From Thermoprotei archaeon (GTDB lineage Archaea; Thermoproteota; Thermoprotei; Thermofilales; B20-G17), in assembly GCA_003650785.1 (NCBI GenBank), contig QMRW01000041.1, forward strand, positions 1-9,791: a stretch of DNA of 9,791 bases. Direction: 5' to 3'. Positions 1 through 6,990 of the stretch are shown here, piece by piece. Under the pieces are notes generated by a model. That model was not told where the DNA came from. It did no database searches and saw only the letters and a list, made by a program, of their open reading frames with translations. Position 1 is the first letter of the stretch. Each line of letters begins with the position of its first letter. The translations under genes and the position numbers were made by a program.

Positions 1-1
1 G

Positions 2-2134
2 AAGTGTAGAGAGGCCCTAAGTAGGAAGAATTACTATCAGGCTAGAGGGCAAGCTATAATGGCTTGGTTAGCTGAGAGAAATGCATACATAAACTTAAGA
101 TACTTAACACTCGATGCCTCCTACAGTACTGTATTTTTCTTACTATTATCAATACCCTTCTCCTTCCTTATGGAGAGACTTATATTCAATTATGAGGATC
201 TAAAGAAGAGAATAAAGGCTATTACACTAATATCACTCCTAGTAATGTTCTTCATGTATCTCAATCATCCGGGCTTCTCCCTAGTATCTAACATACCCTT
301 AATAGCAATAGCTTTCATGATGATGATATTAACAATCTTCCCCCTTCTTATAATCATTAACCATGCCGTTGGTGCTATAAAGGAACTCAAGATACGCATC
401 CTAGGTAAGCACTTCCTAGAACTGGATAAACTTAGTGCACTAGTACTAGCTACTTCACTTGGTATTAGAAATCTCAGAAGGAGATATCTAAGAACTACTT
501 TAGTACTTATCTCAGTAGTGGTGGCGACAACAGCTTTTGTCTCCATGATAGGTATCTCAGCTAGTAAATATGTCTCTACAATAGATAGCTACGTATTAGA
601 TCAAGCCTATGAGGGAATATTAATAAGGCAACTCCTACCTGGTAGTCCATTACCACCACTATTGGCTGAACAGCTTAGAACTGTATATAGTGAGTATATT
701 GAGGAGGTCGTACCAGTCTACATATTCTATCCCTCTGGAGAGAAGATAATGATAATACAGCGTAGAGGTATGATTATAGGACCCACAGCTATAGTTGGTC
801 TTCATCCAATAGACTTCAAAGTACTGCCAGTATTTAGAGAGGAGGCTATTAGGAATGCTATCTTTACAAGCGGTTCTAGAGGGTTTTTAAGTCCTGATGA
901 AATGACATGTATCATACCGACACATATAGCTAAGGAGCTCGGAGTAGGACTGGGTGATCAGATCTCAATACTAGGTGTAAAGCTTAAGGTTGTGGGAATA
1001 TTCAGAGATGAAGCATCTCAAGCCTACCTAAGCTACCTAGACCTAGATAAGTTCCCCTTTACAGCCTTCTCTAGAGAACAGGAGATGACGGGAAGATTAA
1101 CAGTTCGAGCCATGGTTCCAGAGGATCCTAGTCAAGTAATATTCGTGCCTACAGAGGTAGCTAAGATGATAGGAGGTAATGTCTATGCTATAAGAATAAT
1201 ACCTAAAGATCCAAATGCTACAGTAAAAATAGCTAGAGAAATTGCGACGGTCTTTAATTATCGTGTATACTGCTCGATAAAAGAAGGAGATAAATACAGA
1301 GTACTACAATTAGCTACAGTAACTGTTCAACAGGTAGTAGGTCAAGAGGCTATTATACCAGCTATAATACTCCTATCAACAATACTTAGTTCCATACTTG
1401 GAGCAGTACATGAGAGACGCAGAGAAATAGGTATTCTTAGCTCCATAGGTCTCTCGCCAATACAAGTAGCTGGTATGTTCCTTGCTGAGTTCACAGTTCT
1501 CTCAGTAGCTGGTGCCTTCTTGGGATACATGGCTGGTATAACATTACCTGGAATTATAGGTGGCCTCCCCATAAATGCGGGCTCCGTATGGGTTGCTATA
1601 GCGGTAGCTCTCTCAATACTAGTGACTCTACTAGCAACTGCATATCCTGTCAGGCATGCTTCTAGACTAGTCACTCCCTCTCTAGAGAGAAAGTGGAGAC
1701 TGGAGACTATATCTATTCGAAGAGGCGATACTTTCATAATTAGGATACCGTTTGTGATAAAACATGAAGAAGTAGGTGGTGCACTACTTTATATCAAGGA
1801 GTACTTGGATATATACAGAGGAGAGGAGGGGCCATTTACAATAGATGAAATGGAGTACCGTGAGGAGAGTCTACCAGAGGGTAAGGTAAGGAGTCTGAAG
1901 ATGAAGATGAGAGTTAAACCCTTCGATTGGGGTGTAGTTATGGAGAGTAAGCTGGATGTTCAAACCATTAAGGGGAGTAGTACTTGGATACTTACAATAA
2001 ACAGACTCAGTGGTGCAGAGCATGTATGGCTTAGAGGAGTGAGAAAGCTAACCGATATTATTAGAAAGCAACTTCTAATGTGGAGGGGGCTTAAACCAAC
2101 AGAGAGAGAAGAATATATAAAAAGAGCTCTATAG
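2..2134 (+). CDS. FtsX/MacB-type ABC permease subunit, 5'-truncated by window edge
   Basis: Integral membrane permease of the FtsX/MacB (lipoprotein-release-like) superfamily. The frame has no stop from base 2 to the ATG at 59, and that ATG lacks a convincing SD, so the gene probably begins outside the window. Counting from the Met at 59, there are hydrophobic helices at about 24-38 (ending PFSFLMERLIF), 52-68 and 79-101. The FtsX core follows: a helix at about 144-167, an extracytoplasmic region at about 170-430, and helices at about 431-449, 470-500 and 510-531. The EIGILSSIGLSP motif (from residue 456) is the usual coupling-helix signature that contacts an ABC ATPase. About 150 soluble residues follow the last helix, beginning TPSLERKW. 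From memory, large archaeal FtsX proteins share this layout. No ATPase partner is visible; it may lie upstream. Substrate unknown. The stop lies 3 bp from the stop of a convergent gene. Confidence 0.88.
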   Translation, partial: KCREALSRKNYYQARGQAIMAWLAERNAYINLRYLTLDASYSTVFFLLLSIPFSFLMERLIFNYEDLKKRIKAITLISLLVMFFMYLNHPGFSLVSNIPLIAIAFMMMILTIFPLLIIINHAVGAIKELKIRILGKHFLELDKLSALVLATSLGIRNLRRRYLRTTLVLISVVVATTAFVSMIGISASKYVSTIDSYVLDQAYEGILIRQLLPGSPLPPLLAEQLRTVYSEYIEEVVPVYIFYPSGEKIMIIQRRGMIIGPTAIVGLHPIDFKVLPVFREEAIRNAIFTSGSRGFLSPDEMTCIIPTHIAKELGVGLGDQISILGVKLKVVGIFRDEASQAYLSYLDLDKFPFTAFSREQEMTGRLTVRAMVPEDPSQVIFVPTEVAKMIGGNVYAIRIIPKDPNATVKIAREIATVFNYRVYCSIKEGDKYRVLQLATVTVQQVVGQEAIIPAIILLSTILSSILGAVHERRREIGILSSIGLSPIQVAGMFLAEFTVLSVAGAFLGYMAGITLPGIIGGLPINAGSVWVAIAVALSILVTLLATAYPVRHASRLVTPSLERKWRLETISIRRGDTFIIRIPFVIKHEEVGGALLYIKEYLDIYRGEEGPFTIDEMEYREESLPEGKVRSLKMKMRVKPFDWGVVMESKLDVQTIKGSSTWILTINRLSGAEHVWLRGVRKLTDIIRKQLLMWRGLKPTEREEYIKRAL

Positions 2135-2152
2135 TAATTAAAGCTCTAGCTT
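2115..2152. terminator. Candidate bidirectional terminator between convergent genes
   Basis: Arms AGAGCT (2123-2128) and AGCTCT (2142-2147) form a 6-bp inverted repeat with a 13-nt loop spanning both stop codons. Read on the minus strand, the hairpin is followed directly by a T tract (CTCTTTTTATATATTC). On the plus strand a weaker CTTTTC tract follows. Archaeal termination needs mainly U-rich tracts, so the minus-strand signal is the better one. The stem is short, so this stays a candidate. Confidence 0.4.
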
Positions 2153-2809
2153 TTCTCCTGGTTCCAATATTTTCACTTTAACCTCTGGAGAGTATCTCAT
2201 GACAATTTCGCTGAATTCTCTAGGATCTCTAACTATAGCCGGGAATGTACCATAGTGCATTGGGATAGCTATTTTAGGCTTTATCAGTGATACCATCTTA
2301 GCAGCTTGAAGTGGATCCATAGTATAAACACTTCCTATAGGCACTAGCGCTACATCTATTCTGTACATATCTGCATACTGTCCTATATCAGACAGAAAAC
2401 CAGTATCACCAGCATGGTAGATTGATACTTTAGAGCCTATGATTATAAATCCCAGAGGAGTTCCATGAAGCGAAGAGTGGAAAGCCGGAGTAGCTACTAT
2501 CCTTATACTTTCGGTCTCTACCACTCCTCCCACATTCACTCCTAGGGTCTTCTTTACACCCTTTTCTTCGGCGAGGCATGTGATCTCGTATACAGAGATT
2601 AGTAATGCATTTGTCCTCCTACAGATATCAATAGCATCTCCTAGGTGATCGTGGTGATCGTGTGTTACTAGCACTATATCCACTTTCTCCAAATCTTCGG
2701 GCTTTATGGGAGCTTTAGGATTATCTCTTAGCCATGGATCTACTACTATGTACTTTCCATCTATATAGAGGAGGAAGGCTGCGTGACCAAGCCAAGTCAA
2801 ATAGTCCAA
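2138..2809 (-). CDS. UPF0173 family metal-dependent hydrolase (metallo-beta-lactamase fold)
   Basis: Soluble metallo-beta-lactamase-fold hydrolase, 223 aa, close to the usual UPF0173/YtkL-like size. Metal ligands are visible in order: THDHHDH (H50, H52, D54, H55), the AFHSSLHG region (H111), HAGDTG (H132, D135) and PMHYGT (H185). The N-terminus WLGHAAFLL and the VDPWL motif are also typical of this family. The physiological substrate is not established, so only hydrolase activity is inferred. The start is TTG at 2807-2809, chosen because GGTGAT (2813-2818) sits 3 nt upstream, exactly as at the neighbouring htpX gene, and no upstream ATG is in frame. An 85-bp gap to htpX holds its own TATA-like box. 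It converges with the permease gene. Confidence 0.9.
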   Translation of the reverse strand: MDYLTWLGHAAFLLYIDGKYIVVDPWLRDNPKAPIKPEDLEKVDIVLVTHDHHDHLGDAIDICRRTNALLISVYEITCLAEEKGVKKTLGVNVGGVVETESIRIVATPAFHSSLHGTPLGFIIIGSKVSIYHAGDTGFLSDIGQYADMYRIDVALVPIGSVYTMDPLQAAKMVSLIKPKIAIPMHYGTFPAIVRDPREFSEIVMRYSPEVKVKILEPGEKLEL

Positions 2810-2838
2810 CTTATCACCGGTGTAATTATTCGTATAAT

Positions 2839-2851
2839 GATAAAAAAGTGT
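2839..2851 (-). promoter_or_regulatory. TATA-like promoter for the UPF0173 hydrolase
   Basis: Minus-strand CACTTTTTTATCA, centred near 2845. A start site about 25 nt downstream (near 2820) would leave a leader of roughly 10 nt, which just includes the GGTGAT SD. This supports separate transcription from htpX, whose stop is followed at once by six T residues (2889-2894, minus strand). Confidence 0.4.
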
Positions 2852-2894
2852 TTGTATAGGCTATCAGATATGAGGTCTACTCTCCTAGAAAAAA

Positions 2895-3887
2895 TCATCC
2901 TATTTCTTTTCTCAATTCATCAAGAGCTCTTAGTCTTTTAACTATATTCGGATGTGTAGAGAATATCTCTATTATTCTATCGGCCAAGGTCAGCTCTCTT
3001 CTCTTAATTCTCTCTACTAGTGCTAGTTCTCTTCTACTGATAATACCGGGGGCAGTGGGTATAGAAGCTACACTCTCTACTTCTTCTATAGCTTTGTCGG
3101 GATCTGTTATGAAGAGAGCTTTGAAGCCACTAAATGAACTCACATCAAGACCACGTGCACGTAGTCTAGCAGTACTATTTACTAGTTTAGCAAGAGCTAC
3201 CTGAAGTTTAAGTGCACCATCTTTCACTACACTGGCACTATGTATATCTGCATAGTACTCTCTGAGCCTGCTAAGCCCTAGTACTAGTAAGTGTAGTATA
3301 TATGCTCCTACTATAGCTATAAGGCCCACGAGAAGTGCTGCTCCCGATCTCTCCTCTCTCCTCGTATAGTACATACCAGACCAGAGTAGAGATCTCCCTA
3401 TGATGAAGAGAATAGCTGGAAGTAATGATGCTATCACCATCACGTGCATGTCTTTGTGAAGTAGGTGGCCTATCTCGTGTCCTATTACAGCCTCTATCTC
3501 CTCTCGATCCAGAGTATCTATAAGTCCCTCTGTTACAGCTACTCTATTACCCGTTAATGGAGATCCATATGCAAATGCATTCGGAATAGGTATTTTAGCT
3601 ATCATGACCTTAGGCTTCTTAAGTCCACTTCTTAATGATATCCTCTCTACCATTTCATGAAGCCAAGAGTATCTCACAGGATCTGCCTCTTCCACCCTGT
3701 ATATCATATCGATAATGTAAGGGGCTATTAACCACTGTATTAAGTTGAAGCCTACTACCAATGGCAGTAGTATTGAAAGATTCAGCACTCCTATGAAGCT
3801 TAATATTATAGTTATAAGAAGTGTTGATACTCCTATTATTAATGCTAGAGTACCTATCATACTGACATATAGTTTCACGATTCGCAT
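2895..3887 (-). CDS. htpX: HtpX-like membrane zinc metalloprotease (family M48)
   Basis: Membrane-bound zinc endopeptidase that in characterised relatives degrades damaged or misfolded membrane proteins. 330 aa. Two hydrophobic helices near the N-terminus (about 8-30 and 33-58) precede the protease domain. HEIGH at 137-141 supplies two histidine ligands and the catalytic Glu138. The third ligand is Glu210 in the REYYAD motif (209-214), and PNAFAYG just before HEIGH is typical of M48. Two more helices lie at about 148-172 and 183-206, between the zinc motif and the third ligand, as in HtpX. The start is ATG with SD GGTGAT (3891-3896), 3 nt spacer. All catalytic residues are present. It follows the tRNA-thiolation/Yip1 operon but is separated by 117 bp with its own promoter-like box, so it is probably a separate unit. 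Confidence 0.93.
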   Translation of the reverse strand: MRIVKLYVSMIGTLALIIGVSTLLITIILSFIGVLNLSILLPLVVGFNLIQWLIAPYIIDMIYRVEEADPVRYSWLHEMVERISLRSGLKKPKVMIAKIPIPNAFAYGSPLTGNRVAVTEGLIDTLDREEIEAVIGHEIGHLLHKDMHVMVIASLLPAILFIIGRSLLWSGMYYTRREERSGAALLVGLIAIVGAYILHLLVLGLSRLREYYADIHSASVVKDGALKLQVALAKLVNSTARLRARGLDVSSFSGFKALFITDPDKAIEEVESVASIPTAPGIISRRELALVERIKRRELTLADRIIEIFSTHPNIVKRLRALDELRKEIG

Positions 3888-3891
3888 AGTA

Positions 3892-3996
3892 TCACCTTTT
3901 ATTTAAGTCTACTAAGCTCAATATAAGCTTAGCTTTAGCGAAAGTTACAGTTACTTCCCTCTCTATATTCAATATTTTTCCTATAATATCATTCAT
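3892..3996 (-). CDS. Candidate 34-aa micro-ORF ahead of htpX
   Basis: Not recognised. An ATG at 3994-3996 opens a 34-aa frame beginning MNDIIGKILN and ending SLVDLNKR. It fills nearly all of the gap between the Yip1-like gene and htpX. Its TGA (3892-3894) lies inside the GGTGAT SD of htpX, an arrangement that could couple translation. Composition (ATA, AGG, many hydrophobic and charged residues) resembles real proteins here. Against it: no SD before its ATG, a htpX TATA-like box inside it, and a length that can arise by chance in AT-rich DNA. The frame is also open upstream into the end of the Yip1-like gene. Confidence 0.25.
   Translation of the reverse strand: MNDIIGKILNIEREVTVTFAKAKLILSLVDLNKR
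3919..3930 (-). promoter_or_regulatory. TATA-like promoter upstream of htpX
   Basis: Minus-strand AAGCTTATATTG, centre near 3924. A start about 25 nt on (near 3899) would give a leader of about 12 nt containing the GGTGAT SD of htpX. The box lies inside the candidate micro-ORF 3892-3996; if that ORF is real, the box could be fortuitous. Confidence 0.4.
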
Positions 3997-4004
3997 ATTG
4001 CACG

Positions 4005-4844
4005 TTATAAGTGTGTAATTACGCTCATCACTGGTCCATGTATAAGTATTGTGAGAAAGTAGCATGCTATAGCAGAGATTATGGAGTACTTTAGCTCCAT
4101 TCTAGTACTGCTACTGAACATAGCGATTAGGATGACTATATTCCATAGTGTTAAAAATAATCCAATTGCTGATATACATTGACTGATCATGGGCTCTTTT
4201 AATTCAATAGCTCTCGATAGCACGTACTTAATGAGTATGTCTAAACTCATACCTTTCACACCTTTTGGTAGTACAACTACTACGTCTTTCACTCCATAGG
4301 AAAGTGATAGTATCGGAACAAGGGCAAGAGCCTCACTTATCACTCTAACTATCTGAGTATACATAGTAGCTACCCCTAGGGGTGTAGGGTATCCTCCTAA
4401 TAGCTTAGCTAGAATAAGGGAGAGTGAATACATAATAGTCCAGAGAATTATGAAGGAAATTACATAGTAGAGAGAATATTTCGAGAGAGGAGGAGCGTAG
4501 GCATCTATGTAACTCTGTACTCCGACCAGATCTAGTGGACTTATACTCCTATTAACAGAATTCAGGAGAAGTGTATTATCTATTCTCTTAATTTCTAGCG
4601 TAGTTGAGAAGTTTCCATCTATTAGGAGTATTGCGAGCTTTGAGTACGCCATAGGTCTTACAAGTACATGAAGTACTATCACTAAAGACAATATCATTAC
4701 TGGGCCTATGGGATCAGGAGAAATTCCTATCTCTTCAAATATTTTGAAGGGAGTTATTGGACATAATAGTATCCTCCTTATACCCATTTTTAGTATCGTC
4801 ATCATTCTGATACTAGTCTTCATATACACTATCTCTCCTTCCAT
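4005..4844 (-). CDS. Yip1-like multi-spanning membrane protein
   Basis: About 279 aa, an integral membrane protein resembling the Yip1 domain family. After a short basic N-terminus with a PITPFKIFEEIG segment (the family often has a similar proline/aromatic stretch before helix 1), there are five hydrophobic segments. Counted from the upstream TTG, they lie at about 49-66, 129-155, 166-190, 225-247 and 257-277. A polar extracytoplasmic-type loop lies between the first two. Eukaryotic Yip1 proteins act in membrane traffic; the archaeal role is unknown. I chose ATG 4842-4844 because GGAGGT (4853-4858) sits 8 nt upstream. The TTG at 4851-4853 directly abuts that SD, which is too close. It starts 5 bp after the thiolase stop, so it belongs to the thiolation operon. 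The family call is by pattern, not alignment. Confidence 0.7.
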   Translation of the reverse strand: MEGEIVYMKTSIRMMTILKMGIRRILLCPITPFKIFEEIGISPDPIGPVMILSLVIVLHVLVRPMAYSKLAILLIDGNFSTTLEIKRIDNTLLLNSVNRSISPLDLVGVQSYIDAYAPPLSKYSLYYVISFIILWTIMYSLSLILAKLLGGYPTPLGVATMYTQIVRVISEALALVPILSLSYGVKDVVVVLPKGVKGMSLDILIKYVLSRAIELKEPMISQCISAIGLFLTLWNIVILIAMFSSSTRMELKYSIISAIACYFLTILIHGPVMSVITHL

Positions 4845-4849
4845 ATATT

Positions 4850-5785
4850 TCAACCTCCATCCATATTTATCTCAAGATATTCTAGTATTTGACAAGTTTT
4901 ACATATATCTTCAGAACTAGGTTCACCACACTTCGTGCATAGTTTCACTCTCTTAGTGGGCTCTCTCTGAGAGTTTAGTGAAATCCTATTTTTCAGTGAT
5001 ATTAGCCTCTTTTTAGTACCAGGTCTTAAGTACTCTACCTTATTTAGCCATCTCCTAAGTATTCTCCTCTCGTTAAAAAATAGGTATGGACAGTCGACCA
5101 CAGGTATTTCGAAATGTTGAATAAGGGCATATGTCATTACTTCCTTTTCCGTGCAATAATACAGAGGCTTTAGTCTAGGAATAAATTTCTTATGCTTAAT
5201 AGCAGTAATAGGAGCGCTTCTAGCTATTTTATCGATATTATTCTTAAGAATATTCATTAGAATAGATTGAGCTTCGTCATCCATATTGTGTCCTGTAGCT
5301 AGATACTCTACTCCTAGTTCTCTAGCAGTTTTATTGAGCAGATATCTTCTTAGAACACCACATATTGTGCATGGCTTATACATAAAACCCTTCCCAAGTG
5401 ATAACTTTACCATTTCGTCTAGAGAGGCTCCAAAGAACTCCTTAAAACTCACAACGTTAAGGTCTACACCGAGATTCTGTGCAAACTTCTTTAATCTATG
5501 CAGTTTGATATTCCTAAAGCCCTCTATACCCTCATCTACTGCTATAGCTATAATGTCTAGAGTGTATTCCTCTAGAAGAGAGTGGAGTATATGAAGGCAT
5601 ACAGTACTATCTTTTCCACCTGAAGTGGCTACTGCTATTCTTATGCTCGTCCCTCCTGGTTTGATCATTTCAAGTACCGTTCTTGAGTAATCTAGAATTC
5701 TCTGTATTAGATGCTGTTTACATAAGCTCAACTGTTCTTCGCGTATTAATATTACTGCTCTATCTCCACAGAGTGTGCAGTTCAT
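4850..5785 (-). CDS. ttuA: TtuA/Ncs6-family tRNA 2-thiolation enzyme (paralogue 1)
   Basis: PP-loop tRNA 2-thiouridine synthetase, 311 aa, full length for the family. It adenylates a tRNA uridine and replaces O2 with sulfur. Visible in order: an N-terminal zinc site C3, C6, C22, H25; the ATP loop SGGKDS (55-60); C139-x2-C142 and C232, the three cysteines that hold a [4Fe-4S] cluster in TtuA; GHNMDDEAQ (165-173); and a C-terminal zinc site C283, C286, C295, C298. The family includes TtuA (T54) and Ncs6/NcsA (U34); sequence alone does not tell me which this is. Its ATG overlaps the sulfur-carrier stop by 4 bp (ATGA), indicating translational coupling. The likely SD, GGAGG at 5798-5802, is inside that gene, with a long 12-nt spacer. 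It is the more canonical of the two paralogues. Confidence 0.92.
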   Translation of the reverse strand: MNCTLCGDRAVILIREEQLSLCKQHLIQRILDYSRTVLEMIKPGGTSIRIAVATSGGKDSTVCLHILHSLLEEYTLDIIAIAVDEGIEGFRNIKLHRLKKFAQNLGVDLNVVSFKEFFGASLDEMVKLSLGKGFMYKPCTICGVLRRYLLNKTARELGVEYLATGHNMDDEAQSILMNILKNNIDKIARSAPITAIKHKKFIPRLKPLYYCTEKEVMTYALIQHFEIPVVDCPYLFFNERRILRRWLNKVEYLRPGTKKRLISLKNRISLNSQREPTKRVKLCTKCGEPSSEDICKTCQILEYLEINMDGG

Positions 5786-5997
5786 ATTCTTACTCTTCCT
5801 CCTGATACAACTGGATATAGTGTTATGGTATCTCCCTCTCTTAAAACTTCCTTTTCACTTATCACCTCTCCATTTCTAATAGTCACATATTCAATAGGAT
5901 TTAACCCTAATGAAAGGAGTAGATCTTCTACTGTTATTTTTTCAGATACATCTAGTTCCTTCAGATTTTTACTACCTATTCTAATTCTTATCTTCAT
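5782..5997 (-). CDS. ThiS/MoaD-like beta-grasp sulfur carrier with C-terminal tail
   Basis: 71-aa ubiquitin-like protein of the ThiS/MoaD/TtuB type. It probably carries sulfur as a C-terminal thiocarboxylate to the flanking thiolases. Signs of the family are its small size, the beta-rich start (MKIRIRI), the VEDLLLSLGL helix, the NGEVISEKEVLREGDTI stretch and the PVVSGG end. Gly66-Gly67 should be the active C-terminus, but four more residues (RVRI) follow before the stop, so maturation or another role must be considered. It lies 4 bp after paralogue 2 and overlaps paralogue 1 by 4 bp. The SD is weak (AGATAGGA just upstream), so translation may depend on coupling to the preceding gene. The E1-like activating enzyme is not in this window. 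A specific TtuB, ThiS or MoaD identity cannot be assigned. Confidence 0.88.
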   Translation of the reverse strand: MKIRIRIGSKNLKELDVSEKITVEDLLLSLGLNPIEYVTIRNGEVISEKEVLREGDTITLYPVVSGGRVRI

Positions 5998-6001
5998 ATT
6001 C

Positions 6002-6937
6002 CTATCTCTTCCTATACTCTAAAACTCTCCTTTTAAGTCTACAGTATGAGCACTCTCCTACTGATGAGGGGAAACCGCAGATCTTGCATGTTCCTATTTC
6101 GCCTTCACTATATACATCTAGAAGATATCTTATTTTTTTCACAAAATTTCTATATATTGATAGTTTTGTATTTGGATGCCTTGATTCAATCTCATTAAGT
6201 AGCTTTTTTATATCTAAGCTCAATGCACCGCTAGCATAGGGACAGGGTCTCTCTATGAACTCTAAACCTTCTATCTTAGCATATAATAGTATATCTTCCT
6301 CTGGAGATTCAAATAAAGGTCTTATCCTAGTGACCAGCTTTGGATGAGTAGCTGAGTACACTATGGGGTATAGCTTGTAGAGCTGTCTCATGTCTCCACT
6401 TATGAGGCACTGTATCAGTATCTGGTCTGCATCGTCTAGTGTGTGTCCGGTAGCTAGCTTATCTGCTCCTATTTCGTAAGCCATTCTATTCAACCAATAT
6501 CTTTTAATTACTCCACATATCGAGCATAGCTTTCTATTGAGCTTTTTTATTGATGCTATTTCATCTATACTTAAATCCTCACTATTCATATTCATTAAAT
6601 TTAGCTCTAAATTATACTCATTGACATATTTTTCGACTAATTCTCTACATCGATTGGAGTAACCACTAATACCGAGATCAATATGTAGCACCGATAGGCT
6701 AAAGTTCATATCCTTAGCTAACTTATTAAGCACGTGAAGTAGAACTATGCTATCTTTACCTCCCGAGACTGCTACAGCCACTTTCTCGTTATCCTTTAAT
6801 AATTTATATCTTTTTATAGTTCTTAATACTCTATTCTCGAAGAAATTTATAAAATGATCCTCACATAGACTCAGGTTGGCATATCTGAGATGTACGATCA
6901 TTCTTCTACCACACAGTTTACACCTACCCACCCGCAT
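6002..6937 (-). CDS. TtuA/Ncs6-family tRNA 2-thiolation enzyme (paralogue 2)
   Basis: Second PP-loop tRNA thiolase, 311 aa from the start I favour. Counted from Met at 6937: zinc site C6, C9, C25, H28; ATP loop SGGKDS at 58-63; Fe-S cysteines C138, C141 and C232; GHTLDDADQ at 164-172; C-terminal zinc site C284, C287, C296, C299. All metal and ATP motifs are intact, but the usual GHNxDDEAQ is altered (N to T, EA to AD). The frame continues upstream to an ATG at 6994, adding 19 residues with a hydrophobic SVILGIISVI stretch. I prefer 6937 because it gives the same length as paralogue 1 and brings the motifs into register. In addition a TATA-like TTAAAAAATC (6966-6975) lies near 6970, which would give a leader of only a few nt. 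The 6994 start remains possible. First gene of the operon; 4 bp before the sulfur carrier. Confidence 0.9.
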   Translation of the reverse strand: MRVGRCKLCGRRMIVHLRYANLSLCEDHFINFFENRVLRTIKRYKLLKDNEKVAVAVSGGKDSIVLLHVLNKLAKDMNFSLSVLHIDLGISGYSNRCRELVEKYVNEYNLELNLMNMNSEDLSIDEIASIKKLNRKLCSICGVIKRYWLNRMAYEIGADKLATGHTLDDADQILIQCLISGDMRQLYKLYPIVYSATHPKLVTRIRPLFESPEEDILLYAKIEGLEFIERPCPYASGALSLDIKKLLNEIESRHPNTKLSIYRNFVKKIRYLLDVYSEGEIGTCKICGFPSSVGECSYCRLKRRVLEYRKR

Positions 6938-6965
6938 GATCACACTTATTATACCTAGGATTACT

Positions 6966-6975
6966 GATTTTTTAA
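6966..6975 (-). promoter_or_regulatory. Alternative TATA-like box for paralogue 2 (short start)
   Basis: Minus-strand TTAAAAAATC, about 33 nt before the ATG at 6937. It fits a near-leaderless transcript for the shorter form. If translation instead begins at 6994, this stretch is coding and the box is fortuitous. Confidence 0.3.
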
Positions 6976-6990
6976 CTTGACCTAGTACTT

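Noticed and set aside
265..546. Minus-strand frame opposite the permease
   Set aside because: Antisense shadow of a clear permease gene; serine-rich low-complexity translation, no SD.
1342..1737. Minus-strand frame of 131 aa opposite the permease
   Set aside because: Overlaps the conserved FtsX coupling region on the other strand; no family features of its own.
4842..4853. TTG at 4851-4853 as the start of the Yip1-like gene
   Set aside because: The GGAGGT SD directly abuts it, too close for use; the ATG at 4842-4844 has an 8-nt spacer.
4708..4920. Plus-strand frame of 70 aa across the Yip1-like/thiolase junction
   Set aside because: Antisense to two supported genes; its hydrophobicity mirrors the opposite strand.
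5286..5594. Plus-strand frame of 102 aa
   Set aside because: Entirely antisense to the conserved PP-loop thiolase paralogue 1.
5825..6022. Plus-strand frame of 65 aa over the sulfur carrier
   Set aside because: Antisense to the carrier gene, which has clear beta-grasp features and operon spacing.
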